Shown in pieces: positions 33,979-42,134 of a DNA stretch of 49,455 nt. The position numbers and the translations under genes were made by a program. Source of the stretch: Prolixibacteraceae bacterium (GTDB taxonomy: Bacteria; Bacteroidota; Bacteroidia; Bacteroidales; Prolixibacteraceae); assembly GCA_003457135.1 (NCBI GenBank), contig DMSQ01000001.1, positions 1 to 49,455 of the forward strand, read 5' to 3'. Numbering within the stretch: position 1 is the first letter of the stretch; every line of letters starts with the position of its first letter. Below the pieces are notes generated by a model, which was not told where the DNA came from, made no database searches, and saw nothing but the letters and a program-made list of their open reading frames with translations.

Positions 33979-35436
33979 ATGAATCGCAAAAACTCATTAA
34001 TCAGTTTGATTGCTCTGAGCATCTTATTCATCATGTCTTCCTGTAAAATAGAAGTCGCCCCGCCACAAGCTGTTTTACCGGTTCCTACCGACCGTCAACT
34101 GGCCTGGCACGAAATGGAACAATATGCTTTTGTTCATTTCACTACCAACACTTTCACCGATAAAGAATGGGGATTTGGCGACGAAAGCGAATCGGTTTTT
34201 AACCCAACGGCCATGGATGTGACCCAATGGACAAAAACTTTTAAAGCCGCCGGATTAAAAGGCCTGGTTCTGACCTGCAAGCATCACGATGGGTTCTGTT
34301 TGTGGCCCAGTCAATACACCGAACATTCGGTCAAAAACAGTCCTTACAAAAACGGGGAAGGCAATGTAGTTGATGAAGTGGAAAAAGCCTGTCGCGCTGA
34401 AGGTCTGAAATTTGGCGTTTACCTCTCGCCCTGGGACCGTAACCGGGCCGACTACGGTTCGCCTTCGTATGTCGAATACTACCGTAACCAGTTAAAAGAA
34501 TTATTTGCAGCACACTCGCCCGTTTTCGAAATGTGGTTCGATGGTGCAAATGGTGGTGATGGCCATTACGGCGGAACAAACGAAAAACGAAACATAGATG
34601 GCAAAACTTATTACGATTGGCCATCAACCCTGAAATTGGTTCGCGACATGGAACCCAATGTTATTTTCTTCAGCGATGCCGGTCCGGATATCCGCTGGTG
34701 TGGCAACGAAAGCGGATTTGTAAACGAAACCAACTGGAATACCATAACAGTTGATACTCTGTATGCCGGGAAAAGTGGCATTCAAAAATTATTGAATACA
34801 GGTGAAGAAAATGGCATAAGCTGGATACCTGCCGAAGTGGATGTTTCCATCCGTCCGGGATGGTTTTACCATGCCAAAGAAGATTCGCTGGTTAAAACAC
34901 CTGAACAACTGTTCGATATTTATTTAAGCTCAGTTGGTCGGGGAGCCAACCTCATCCTGAATATTCCACCCGATCGTCGTGGGTTAATTAACGAAATTGA
35001 TGTAGCCTCCCTGCAGGGCTGGAAAAAACTGATTGACGAACGTTTCAGCGTTAATCTGGCGCTTAACAAACCTGCTAAAGCTTCTTCAGTCCGGGGAAAT
35101 TCACCGCTTTATGAAGCGAATATGGTAACCGACGGAAATAAAGAAACTTACTGGGCAACCAACGATCAGATCAAAACAGGCAATCTGGAAATTGATTTAG
35201 GCGAAAGGAAATTGATCAGTTATGTACTGATTCAGAAGTACATCAAACTCGGACAACGTGTAAAAAACTTCACGGTTGAAATTGAAAAAGATGGTAACTG
35301 GCAGGAAGTGGCACAGGGAACAACCATCGGATACGAACGTATTCTTAGGATCAGTCCGGTTGAAGCACAAAAAGTTCGGATTGTAATTGCTGATTCAAAA
35401 GCTTGTCCGGTTATTTCGAATATGGAGGTTTATTAG
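33979..35436 (+). CDS. GH29 alpha-L-fucosidase with F5/8-type C-terminal domain
   Basis: Retaining exo-alpha-L-fucosidase, predicted lipoprotein (lipobox IMSSC, Cys 22). The GH29 barrel shows LTCKHHDGFCLWPS (99-112), KFGVYLSPWDRN and the nucleophile D188 in EMWFDGANGG. A C-terminal discoidin-like carbohydrate-binding domain (about 365-485) starts NLALNKPAKASSV and includes MVTDGNKETYWATND. The 485-residue length fits a GH29 plus one accessory domain. It has its own transcription unit between the secG terminator and groES, so it looks inserted into a core neighbourhood. Confidence 0.93.
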   Translation: MNRKNSLISLIALSILFIMSSCKIEVAPPQAVLPVPTDRQLAWHEMEQYAFVHFTTNTFTDKEWGFGDESESVFNPTAMDVTQWTKTFKAAGLKGLVLTCKHHDGFCLWPSQYTEHSVKNSPYKNGEGNVVDEVEKACRAEGLKFGVYLSPWDRNRADYGSPSYVEYYRNQLKELFAAHSPVFEMWFDGANGGDGHYGGTNEKRNIDGKTYYDWPSTLKLVRDMEPNVIFFSDAGPDIRWCGNESGFVNETNWNTITVDTLYAGKSGIQKLLNTGEENGISWIPAEVDVSIRPGWFYHAKEDSLVKTPEQLFDIYLSSVGRGANLILNIPPDRRGLINEIDVASLQGWKKLIDERFSVNLALNKPAKASSVRGNSPLYEANMVTDGNKETYWATNDQIKTGNLEIDLGERKLISYVLIQKYIKLGQRVKNFTVEIEKDGNWQEVAQGTTIGYERILRISPVEAQKVRIVIADSKACPVISNMEVY

Positions 35437-35819
35437 TAGCCCCTCTAAATCTCCCCGAAGGGGAGACTTTTGGATTCTCGAAGTTCAGAACATTTTTAAG
35501 CTTATAAATAATGAATAAAAAATCAAACCACAAATCAACTCTTCCCAGTTCTTTCACCCTTCCTTTAGAGGGGCGGGGGGAGGCTTTCAGGGAAGAGCTA
35601 CTGACAGTCTGACACGCAAAATGACAGTCACAATTAAAGCAAAGACGTCCTGTAATTCAGGTTATTAACGTATTTTTGTCCGCCTGATCTAATTTTCAGG
35701 TGTAAAAATGTCCCAATCCCGTCCTCATTTTTGGCAATATCTTCTTTGGCATAGTATCTGCTAAAAAAGGAGTACAAAAATTTTTAAAATATAAGTTTAA
35801 CATCTAAAAATAATTTGAA
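35437..35819. other. Intergenic region upstream of groES with inverted repeats
   Basis: 383 bases without a gene. TCTCCCC-GAA-GGGGAGA (35450-35466) followed by CTTTT can terminate the fucosidase transcript. GCCCCTCTAAA (35439-35449) and TTTAGAGGGGC (35564-35574) are exact inverted repeats about 115 bases apart. Nearer groES, TATTTTTG at 35671-35678 fits a -7 box, and TTTGGCA occurs twice around 35733-35752. I see no CIRCE element. Confidence 0.65.
35450..35471 (+). terminator. Terminator after the fucosidase gene
   Basis: A 7-bp GC-rich stem (TCTCCCC/GGGGAGA) with a GAA loop and CTTTT tail lies 13 bases after the stop codon. It also forms the left part of a larger inverted-repeat element. 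Confidence 0.65.
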
Positions 35820-36101
35820 ATGGCAGATTTAAAAGGAAAAATCCTTGCTGGCAAAGTATTGGTTCAGCCAAAGGAAGCAGAAAAGAAAACAGCTAGCGGA
35901 ATCATTATTCCTGATTCGGCAAAAGAAAAACCACAAGTTGGTAAAGTAGTTTTGGTTGGTTCACCTAAAAAAGACGAACCAATGGAAATCAAGGTAGGTA
36001 ATTCGGTATTCTACGGTAAATATTCCGGTACTGAATTAAACATTGACGGAACCGATTACCTGTTGATGTCGCAAACAGATGTTTTATTTGTTGCTGAATA
36101 A
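35820..36101 (+). CDS. groES: Co-chaperonin GroES
   Basis: 93-residue lid of the GroEL chaperonin. Conserved features are GKVLVQPKEAEKKTASGI near the N-terminus with the mobile loop ASGIIIPDSA, then GKVVLVG, and the terminal YLLMSQTDVLFVAE. It lies 31 bases upstream of groEL in a classical operon. It starts at MADLKGKILAGK. Confidence 0.98.
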   Translation: MADLKGKILAGKVLVQPKEAEKKTASGIIIPDSAKEKPQVGKVVLVGSPKKDEPMEIKVGNSVFYGKYSGTELNIDGTDYLLMSQTDVLFVAE

Positions 36102-36132
36102 CTGATTAATAACATTTTAAAAAGAATTAAAA

Positions 36133-37773
36133 ATGGCAAAAGAAATTAAATTCAATATCGAAGCCCGCGACCTCCTGAAAAAAGGAGTTGACAAATTGGC
36201 TGATGCTGTAAAAGTAACCCTCGGACCAAAAGGCCGAAATGTAGTTATTGAAAAGAAATTTGGCGCACCACAAATCTCCAAGGACGGTGTTACTGTTGCA
36301 AAAGAAATTGAGTTTTCGAATCCTTACGAAAACATCGGCGCCCAAATGGTGAAAGAAGTAGCCAGCAAAACAGGCGACGACGCAGGTGATGGAACAACTA
36401 CAGCTACCGTTTTGGCACAATCACTGATTTCAGTTGGTTTAAAGAATGTTGCTGCCGGTGCAAATCCAATGGATTTGAAACGCGGTATAGACAAAGCTGT
36501 CATCAAAGTAGTTGAAAGCATCAAAGATCAGGCTCAGAACGTTGGCGACGACTTCAAGAAAATTGAACAGATTGCTAAAATTGCCGCCAACAACGACAGC
36601 GCAATCGGAGCATTAATTGCCGAAGCAATGGAAAAAGTGAATAAAGAAGGGGTAATTACTGTTGAAGCTGCCAAAGGAACTGAAACTTATGTGGATGTGG
36701 TAGAAGGTATGCAATTCGACCGTGGTTATATTTCTCCATATTTTATTACCGATGGCGAAAAAATGGCTACCGAAATGGAGCATCCTTATATCCTGATCCA
36801 CGATAAAAAAATCAGCACAATGAAAGACTTGCTTCCAATTCTGGAACAATCGGCCCAGACTGGTCGCCCGCTGATGATTATTGCTGAAGATGTTGATGGT
36901 GAAGCATTGGCTACTTTGGTTGTTAACCGTTTACGCGGTTCACTGAAAGTCTGTGCTGTGAAAGCTCCTGGCTTTGGCGACCGTCGTAAAGAAATGCTCG
37001 AAGACCTTGCCGTTTTAACCGGTGGTGTGGTGATTACCGAAGAAAAAGGCATGAAACTGGAAGATACAACCCTTGAAATGCTTGGAAAATCAGAAAAAAT
37101 CACTGTTGACAAGGAAAAAACAACGGTAGTCGCTGGTGCCGGCGATCCTGCTGCCATCAAAACACGTGTAAACCAAATCAAAAAACAGATCGAAACAACT
37201 ACTTCCGATTACGACAGGGAAAAACTTCAGGAACGTTTGGCAAAACTGTCAGGCGGTGTTGCGGTACTCTATGTTGGGGCATCTTCAGAAGTTGAAATGA
37301 AAGAGAAAAAAGACCGCGTTGACGATGCTTTGCATGCAACCCGTGCTGCTGTTGAAGAAGGGATCGTTCCCGGCGGTGGCGTTGCCTACCTCCGCAGCAT
37401 TGCAGTACTTGAAGGCTTAACCGGAGAAAACGACGACGAAACCACTGGTATCGAAATCGTAAAACGCGCCATTCAGGAACCACTGCGTCAGATCGCTTTC
37501 AACTCTGGCAAAGAAGGCGCTGTTGTTGTTCAGAAGGTAATGGAAGGTAAAGACGATTTCGGATACAATGCACGTACCGATGTTTACGAAAACCTTTACG
37601 AAGCTGGTGTTATCGATCCTGCTAAAGTTACCCGTATCGCTCTGGAAAATGCTGCTTCAATTGCTGGCATGTTCCTGACTACTGAATGCGTATTGGTTGA
37701 AGAAAAAGAAGACAAACCAGCTATGCCACCTATGGGCGGTGGAATGGGTGGCGGCATGGGCGGAATGATGTAA
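36133..37773 (+). CDS. groEL: Chaperonin GroEL
   Basis: 60-kDa ATP-dependent folding chamber. The 546-residue protein has KVTLGPKGRNVVIEK and the ATP loop AGDGTTTATVLAQ, the apical domain with GYISPYFITD, and EEGIVPGGGVAYLR in the lower equatorial region. The glycine/methionine-rich C-terminal tail (PPMGGGMGGGMGGMM) is complete. A strong terminator follows the stop codon. Confidence 0.98.
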   Translation: MAKEIKFNIEARDLLKKGVDKLADAVKVTLGPKGRNVVIEKKFGAPQISKDGVTVAKEIEFSNPYENIGAQMVKEVASKTGDDAGDGTTTATVLAQSLISVGLKNVAAGANPMDLKRGIDKAVIKVVESIKDQAQNVGDDFKKIEQIAKIAANNDSAIGALIAEAMEKVNKEGVITVEAAKGTETYVDVVEGMQFDRGYISPYFITDGEKMATEMEHPYILIHDKKISTMKDLLPILEQSAQTGRPLMIIAEDVDGEALATLVVNRLRGSLKVCAVKAPGFGDRRKEMLEDLAVLTGGVVITEEKGMKLEDTTLEMLGKSEKITVDKEKTTVVAGAGDPAAIKTRVNQIKKQIETTTSDYDREKLQERLAKLSGGVAVLYVGASSEVEMKEKKDRVDDALHATRAAVEEGIVPGGGVAYLRSIAVLEGLTGENDDETTGIEIVKRAIQEPLRQIAFNSGKEGAVVVQKVMEGKDDFGYNARTDVYENLYEAGVIDPAKVTRIALENAASIAGMFLTTECVLVEEKEDKPAMPPMGGGMGGGMGGMM

Positions 37774-37806
37774 TCTACCGAACATACCCTTCAATACATA
37801 AATATC

Positions 37807-37842
37807 AAAACCCTCTTTCGGTTCGCCGGAAGGGGGTTTTTT
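37807..37842 (+). terminator. Terminator of groESL
   Basis: CCCTCTTTCGG and CCGGAAGGGGG pair (with G-T wobbles) around a TTCG tetraloop, preceded by an A run and followed by six T residues. It lies about 35 bases after the groEL stop. Confidence 0.9.
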
Positions 37843-37888
37843 GCTTATATCCAATACCTTTTGATTGTAATTATCTCTAAATCAGAAC

Positions 37889-38029
37889 ATGAGGAACAAC
37901 ATGTTAAAGAAAGATTTACCCTTTGATCAGTTGATGGCAATCTACAATCACGTCGGCAAAGAGGAACGGCATTTCAACAGTTTAGAATTGGTTGTTCTGG
38001 CCGGAAATACTAAATTTGTTCGACCTTAA
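37889..38029 (+). pseudogene. Short ORF, probable gene remnant
   Basis: An open frame of 46 codons (42 from the second Met at 37901) reads MLKKDLPFDQLMAIYNHVGK and ends LAGNTKFVRP. The N-terminal part looks like normal soluble protein sequence, but the end has no recognisable character and no partner fragment follows. I read it as the stub of a longer gene or a chance small ORF; evidence is weak. Confidence 0.3.
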
Positions 38030-38048
38030 ATTGAAAAAAAATAGAATC

Positions 38049-38447
38049 ATGAAAAAGATTTTGAAGATCGGTTTATTCGTTATAGTAATTATTCTGGCCC
38101 TGTCATTCTGGTGGCGCTACTATTTTGTTTTTGGTGAAGGAGTTAAAGCCGGGACCCTGAATTTCTTTGTAAAAAAGGGGTTTATCTTCAAAACCTACGA
38201 AGGACGCCTGATTCAGGATGGGTTTAAATCAACCGCACCGGGTGCGCTTCAAAGCAATGAGTTTGAATTTAGTGTGACCAACGATAGTGTGGCAGCTATT
38301 TTGGAACGCAACAGCGGAAAGGTAGTTGAACTCAGGTATAAAGAATACCTGCATTCTCTTCCATGGCGCGGCAAAAGCAACTACGTGGTTATCGAGATTC
38401 TGAAAGCAGAAGAAGTACAGAAAAATAATATTCTGCCTTACCAGTAA
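38049..38447 (+). CDS. Small membrane-anchored hypothetical protein
   Basis: 132 residues from MKKILKIGLFVIVIILALSF; the in-frame Met at 37992 would add 19 residues that do not fit. One N-terminal TM anchor (5-22) is followed by a beta-rich extracytoplasmic domain with GTLNFFVKKGFIFKTYEGRL, then NEFEFSVTNDSVAAILERN and KVVELRYKEYLHSLPWRGKS. Similar proteins are common and uncharacterised in Bacteroidota. It stands alone, between the groEL region and a hairpin terminator at 38487. Confidence 0.78.
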   Translation: MKKILKIGLFVIVIILALSFWWRYYFVFGEGVKAGTLNFFVKKGFIFKTYEGRLIQDGFKSTAPGALQSNEFEFSVTNDSVAAILERNSGKVVELRYKEYLHSLPWRGKSNYVVIEILKAEEVQKNNILPYQ

Positions 38448-38486
38448 ATGTCACAAAAGGCAATAAAACACTTATGCACTTAGAAT

Positions 38487-38524
38487 AAAAGCGGCGGCAG
38501 AACAATTCTGTCGCCGCTTTTATT
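38487..38524 (+). terminator. Terminator after the small membrane protein gene
   Basis: AAAAGCGGCG-G-CAG pairs with CTG-T-CGCCGCTTTT around AACAATT, with one G-T wobble, and a short T run follows. Confidence 0.85.
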
Positions 38525-38557
38525 TAAATTTGAAACCTAAGCCAACTAAAACGCGAT

Positions 38558-40228
38558 ATGAAAAGAACACGATTGCTACTGTTTTTTCTGCTTCTTTCTC
38601 CATTTTGCTTCGTTGTAAACGCCCAAACTACTTTTAGCGAAAATTCGGGAATGTACGCCACTTTGCTGAACGACCTGAAAAAAAGCCTGTATGAAAATGC
38701 CCGTGTTAAAAAGGTGATGCTCGATGGAAAAGAGCGTTTGATGTTTGTTTCATGGGTCCGCGATCACATCCACACCATGAAAGCTTATAAATACTGGGAA
38801 AAAGATATGGGCAGCTACCTCGACTTCTTCATGGGACGGCAAACACCCAAAGGAATGTACTTCGATTATTGGGATTCGTATAAGGATAAAAACGTGGGCC
38901 AGTTGTTTTTCACCAACTGTTTCCCAAACGAGTTTTATTTCGTGGATGTGAACAACCAGAATTTCTTTTTCCGAATGCCCATCGAGGCCGATTTGGAATA
39001 CCTGATGGTGGAAGGCGTTTACACCAACTGGCAGACTTCAGGCGATCAGGCTTTTCTGAAACAGTGGATGCCAACTTTGGTGAAGGGAATGAAATACGAA
39101 ATGAGCGATCCCTTGCGCTGGTCGGCCAAAAATCTGTTGGTGAAACGGCCATATTCTATTGATACCTGGGACTTTACCTCCGAGCCCGATTCGCTGAAAA
39201 GTGTCGAACGCTTGCTTTACCACATTGGCAATACCCCCGAAACACCTAAAGGGATTATGCACGGCGACAACAGTGGTATGTTTCAGGCCTGCAGGCAACT
39301 GTCCATTTTATTTGAGGCAGTTGGACAATCCGATGCAGCCCGTGAATGGGATTTGCAGGGCGATTTATTCCGTCAGCGGTTGAATTCGCTTTGCTGGAAC
39401 GGAAAATTTTATGCCCATTTCATTCCCGAAGAGCCTGTACCATTGCACATTAAAACCGATCCGATCAACTCCATCGGTTTATCCAATACTTATTCCATCA
39501 ATCGCGGAGCTCCAACCCTCGATATGACAGCTTCCATCATCAAAACCTATCAGGAAATCGGAGAAAAGATCAAAGATGAGTCAATTGCCCCCTGGTTTGG
39601 GATATATCCATTCATCAATCCACATTTTGGCAAGTATGCCTTGGGGGAATATATGAATGGCGCTGTTTTACCATTAGTCGGTGGAGAACTGGCCAAAGCA
39701 GCTTTTCAGAACGGGTTTGAAGTTTATGCAGTTGAGCAGATCAAGGTAGCCGAACAAATTTTAAACAAAAACAACCGTCGCCTTCCCGGGTGTGTCAATG
39801 CCGATGGAACAGCCCAGAAAGAAGCCATTCCGGACGAATGGGGTCAGGCAGCATTTGTGAGCGCACTAGTTGAAGGATTGGCAGGCGTGGTGGACAAAAG
39901 CATTTTGTTTCAGGAAGTGGAGATTTCGCCCCGATGGTATTTTGCAGGTGTCGAAAAAACAACTGTAAATATTGGATATGGTAGCGACGGAAACCAGGTT
40001 AGCTATCAATATTCTTTCAATCCTAAAAACAATCAGGTTGAAATTAAAACCAGCGGCAAATTCGATCGGTTTACCCTGCGCGTACCTATTCCTGAAAAAA
40101 CAAAAAGCGCAACTGCTTCAAACAATGGGAGGAAAGTTTCGGTAACAGTTGATCAGGTCAATCAATCGAGGTACGCTGTGGTAAAAGGTTCAGGCAATAT
40201 GAATTCAATTGTGATGAGATTTAAGTAA
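38558..40228 (+). CDS. Secreted six-hairpin glycosidase-like protein
   Basis: 556 residues with a signal peptide (MKRTRLLLFFLLLSPFCFVV, ending NAQ). The middle (60-440) is an all-helical barrel typical of (alpha/alpha)6 glycosidases: LMFVSWVRDHIHTMKAYKYW, PIEADLEYLMVEGVYTNW, GIMHGDNSGMFQACRQLS, PDEWGQAAFVSALVEGLAG. A beta-sandwich of about 110 residues ends the protein (VEISPRWYF to NSIVMRFK). The WVRD and PDEWGQ acidic positions are candidate catalytic residues. I cannot name the GH family. It is followed after 25 bases by the D-lyxose isomerase gene, so its product sugar may feed that pathway. Confidence 0.8.
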   Translation: MKRTRLLLFFLLLSPFCFVVNAQTTFSENSGMYATLLNDLKKSLYENARVKKVMLDGKERLMFVSWVRDHIHTMKAYKYWEKDMGSYLDFFMGRQTPKGMYFDYWDSYKDKNVGQLFFTNCFPNEFYFVDVNNQNFFFRMPIEADLEYLMVEGVYTNWQTSGDQAFLKQWMPTLVKGMKYEMSDPLRWSAKNLLVKRPYSIDTWDFTSEPDSLKSVERLLYHIGNTPETPKGIMHGDNSGMFQACRQLSILFEAVGQSDAAREWDLQGDLFRQRLNSLCWNGKFYAHFIPEEPVPLHIKTDPINSIGLSNTYSINRGAPTLDMTASIIKTYQEIGEKIKDESIAPWFGIYPFINPHFGKYALGEYMNGAVLPLVGGELAKAAFQNGFEVYAVEQIKVAEQILNKNNRRLPGCVNADGTAQKEAIPDEWGQAAFVSALVEGLAGVVDKSILFQEVEISPRWYFAGVEKTTVNIGYGSDGNQVSYQYSFNPKNNQVEIKTSGKFDRFTLRVPIPEKTKSATASNNGRKVSVTVDQVNQSRYAVVKGSGNMNSIVMRFK

Positions 40229-40253
40229 TCAACGAATTAAAAAAATTACACCT

Positions 40254-40928
40254 ATGAAACGAAGTGAAATAAACCAGCTAATCGCAGAATCAATCGTATT
40301 TTTCGATCTGATGAATTTTAAACTTCCGCCATGGGCGTATTGGACCCCGGAGGATTGGAAAGGAAAACAGGAAACCTGTTCCGAAATTACTGACAATATG
40401 CTGGGTTGGGATTTAACCGACTTTGGCACTGGCAATTTTCATGAGCGTGGCCTGATACTGTTTACAATCCGTAACGGAAATATCAGAAAAGACAAAAAAC
40501 CTTATGCCGAAAAGGCCATGATTGTTGAAGAATTGCAGGAAACTCCGATGCACTTTCATTGGAGCAAAATGGAAGATATTATCAACCGTGGAGGTGGCAA
40601 CCTGGTTCTTGAATTGTACAATTCGATTGGCGATAACCAGTTTTCCGATCAGCCTGTTGTAGTCAGAACCGACGGAATTTTGCGAACTGTTGAAGCAGGT
40701 GCCCAGGTGATATTAACCCCGGGTGAAAGTATTTGTCTGGAACAAGGAATATTTCACCGTTTCTACGGCGAACCGGGCAAGGGGAAAGTGTTTGTTGGCG
40801 AAGTAAGCGCAGTTAACGATGACTCAAACGACAACTGTTTTTTCGAGCCCGTTGGTCGCTTTCCGGAAATAGCTGAAGATGAAAAACCCTTGCATTTACT
40901 CGCTTCCGATTATCAAAAATTTTTATGA
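40254..40928 (+). CDS. D-lyxose/D-mannose isomerase, cupin type
   Basis: 224-residue metal-dependent aldose-ketose isomerase of the D-lyxose ketol-isomerase family. The cupin metal site is visible as H100 and H102 with E107 in MHFHWSKMEDI, and H168 in GIFHRFYGEPGKG. LGWDLTDFGTGNF near residue 50 is typical. Known members interconvert D-lyxose with D-xylulose and D-mannose with D-fructose. It is the first of three tightly packed genes (gap of 3 bases, then a 4-base overlap) with a sugar kinase and a polyol-phosphate dehydrogenase. Confidence 0.92.
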   Translation: MKRSEINQLIAESIVFFDLMNFKLPPWAYWTPEDWKGKQETCSEITDNMLGWDLTDFGTGNFHERGLILFTIRNGNIRKDKKPYAEKAMIVEELQETPMHFHWSKMEDIINRGGGNLVLELYNSIGDNQFSDQPVVVRTDGILRTVEAGAQVILTPGESICLEQGIFHRFYGEPGKGKVFVGEVSAVNDDSNDNCFFEPVGRFPEIAEDEKPLHLLASDYQKFL

Positions 40929-40931
40929 ACC

Positions 40932-42134
40932 ATGAGCGATTCCGTTATCAAAATTGCAGGAACAGGTTGCGCTTTAGCCGATTTTTTATACTCTGACGTA
41001 AATTTCAGAAGTTCGCAGTTTGCTCAGTTTCAATCAATAAAAACCGGAGATGGTGGTTTGAGTCCAGGCAAACTTGTGTTTACAGGGGAACTTGAAAGTT
41101 TTGCAAACAAATCGTATCCTGAAATACTCTCTTCGATTGTTGGTAATTCATCTTACAATAGTTTCAATATTGGTGGGCCCTCATTGGTTTCACTAATTCA
41201 TGCTTCACAATTGCTGCCTGAAAACCAGTTTGAGGTCAGCTATTATGGTTGCACTGGCAATGATGAAACCGCCGATCTGATTCTGGAAAAAGTGGCAGCT
41301 ACTCCATTGAATATCAAAAATTACATCAAAGTAGGTCCTAAAGAAACAGCTTTTACCCATGTTCTGTCTGACCCAACTTTCGATAATGGAAATGGTGAAC
41401 GGACTTTCATTAATAACATCGGAGCTTCATCAGACTATTCTCCTGAAATGTTACCCGCTTCATTTTTTGATGCTCAGATTGTCTGTTTCGGAGGAACTGC
41501 TTTAGTGCCTCAAATTCACGACAACCTTATCGCATTGCTGCAAAAAGCAAAGGCCAATCATTGCGTTACGGTGGTAAATACGGTATTCGATTTCAGGAAT
41601 GAAAAAGCAAATCCAGGCGAAAAGTGGCCTTTGGGCAATAGCAGCGAAAGTTTTAAGCTGACCGACGTTTTGATCATGGATTGTGAAGAAGCATTGAAAA
41701 TAAGTGGGTATTCTTCAATTGATGAGGCAGCAATTTATTTCAGGGATCAGAAACTATCATCGTTTATTATCACTAATGGAAGTAGTCGGTTGTATGCTTA
41801 TTCTGATGGGAGTTTATTCCAGGCAGTTGATATTACAAAGTTCCCGATTTCGGAAAAAATCAAAATCGAATTGCAGGGAAACGTATGCAAAAAAGGCGAT
41901 ACGACTGGTTGCGGCGACAACTTTGCCGGAGGGGTAATAGCTTCGGTTGCCCGGCAATTGCAACATGATAAACCCGGTAAATTAGATTTGGTGGATGCTA
42001 TCTCATGGGGAGTTGCTTCAGGTGGTTTTACTTGCTTCTATTTGGGGGGCGCCTGGTTCGAAACGCGAAAAGGAGAGAAACTCGATATCATCAGTCACTA
42101 TCAAAACAGCTATCTGAAACAAATCGGAAAATGA
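40932..42134 (+). CDS. PfkB-family carbohydrate kinase
   Basis: 400-residue ribokinase-fold enzyme, longer than the usual 300-340 residues because of an extended N-terminal half. The active-site stretch CKKGDTTGCGDNFAGGVIAS has the anion-hole glycines and catalytic base Asp, and DVLIMDCEEALKISG is the typical substrate-domain strand. SFNIGGPSLVSLIHASQLL in the first half aligns with the sugar-binding G-G region. By position between an isomerase and a polyol-phosphate dehydrogenase it likely phosphorylates D-fructose or D-xylulose. Confidence 0.9.
   Translation: MSDSVIKIAGTGCALADFLYSDVNFRSSQFAQFQSIKTGDGGLSPGKLVFTGELESFANKSYPEILSSIVGNSSYNSFNIGGPSLVSLIHASQLLPENQFEVSYYGCTGNDETADLILEKVAATPLNIKNYIKVGPKETAFTHVLSDPTFDNGNGERTFINNIGASSDYSPEMLPASFFDAQIVCFGGTALVPQIHDNLIALLQKAKANHCVTVVNTVFDFRNEKANPGEKWPLGNSSESFKLTDVLIMDCEEALKISGYSSIDEAAIYFRDQKLSSFIITNGSSRLYAYSDGSLFQAVDITKFPISEKIKIELQGNVCKKGDTTGCGDNFAGGVIASVARQLQHDKPGKLDLVDAISWGVASGGFTCFYLGGAWFETRKGEKLDIISHYQNSYLKQIGK

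Noticed and set aside
35600..35819. CIRCE operator before groES
   Set aside because: No TTAGCACTC-N9-GAGTGCTAA inverted repeat could be found; heat-shock control, if any, must work another way.
42005..42130. Upstream start of the polyol dehydrogenase gene
   Set aside because: The extra 42 residues are out-of-frame kinase sequence; the Rossmann motif begins directly after the ATG at 42131, which overlaps the kinase stop in the usual ATGA fashion.
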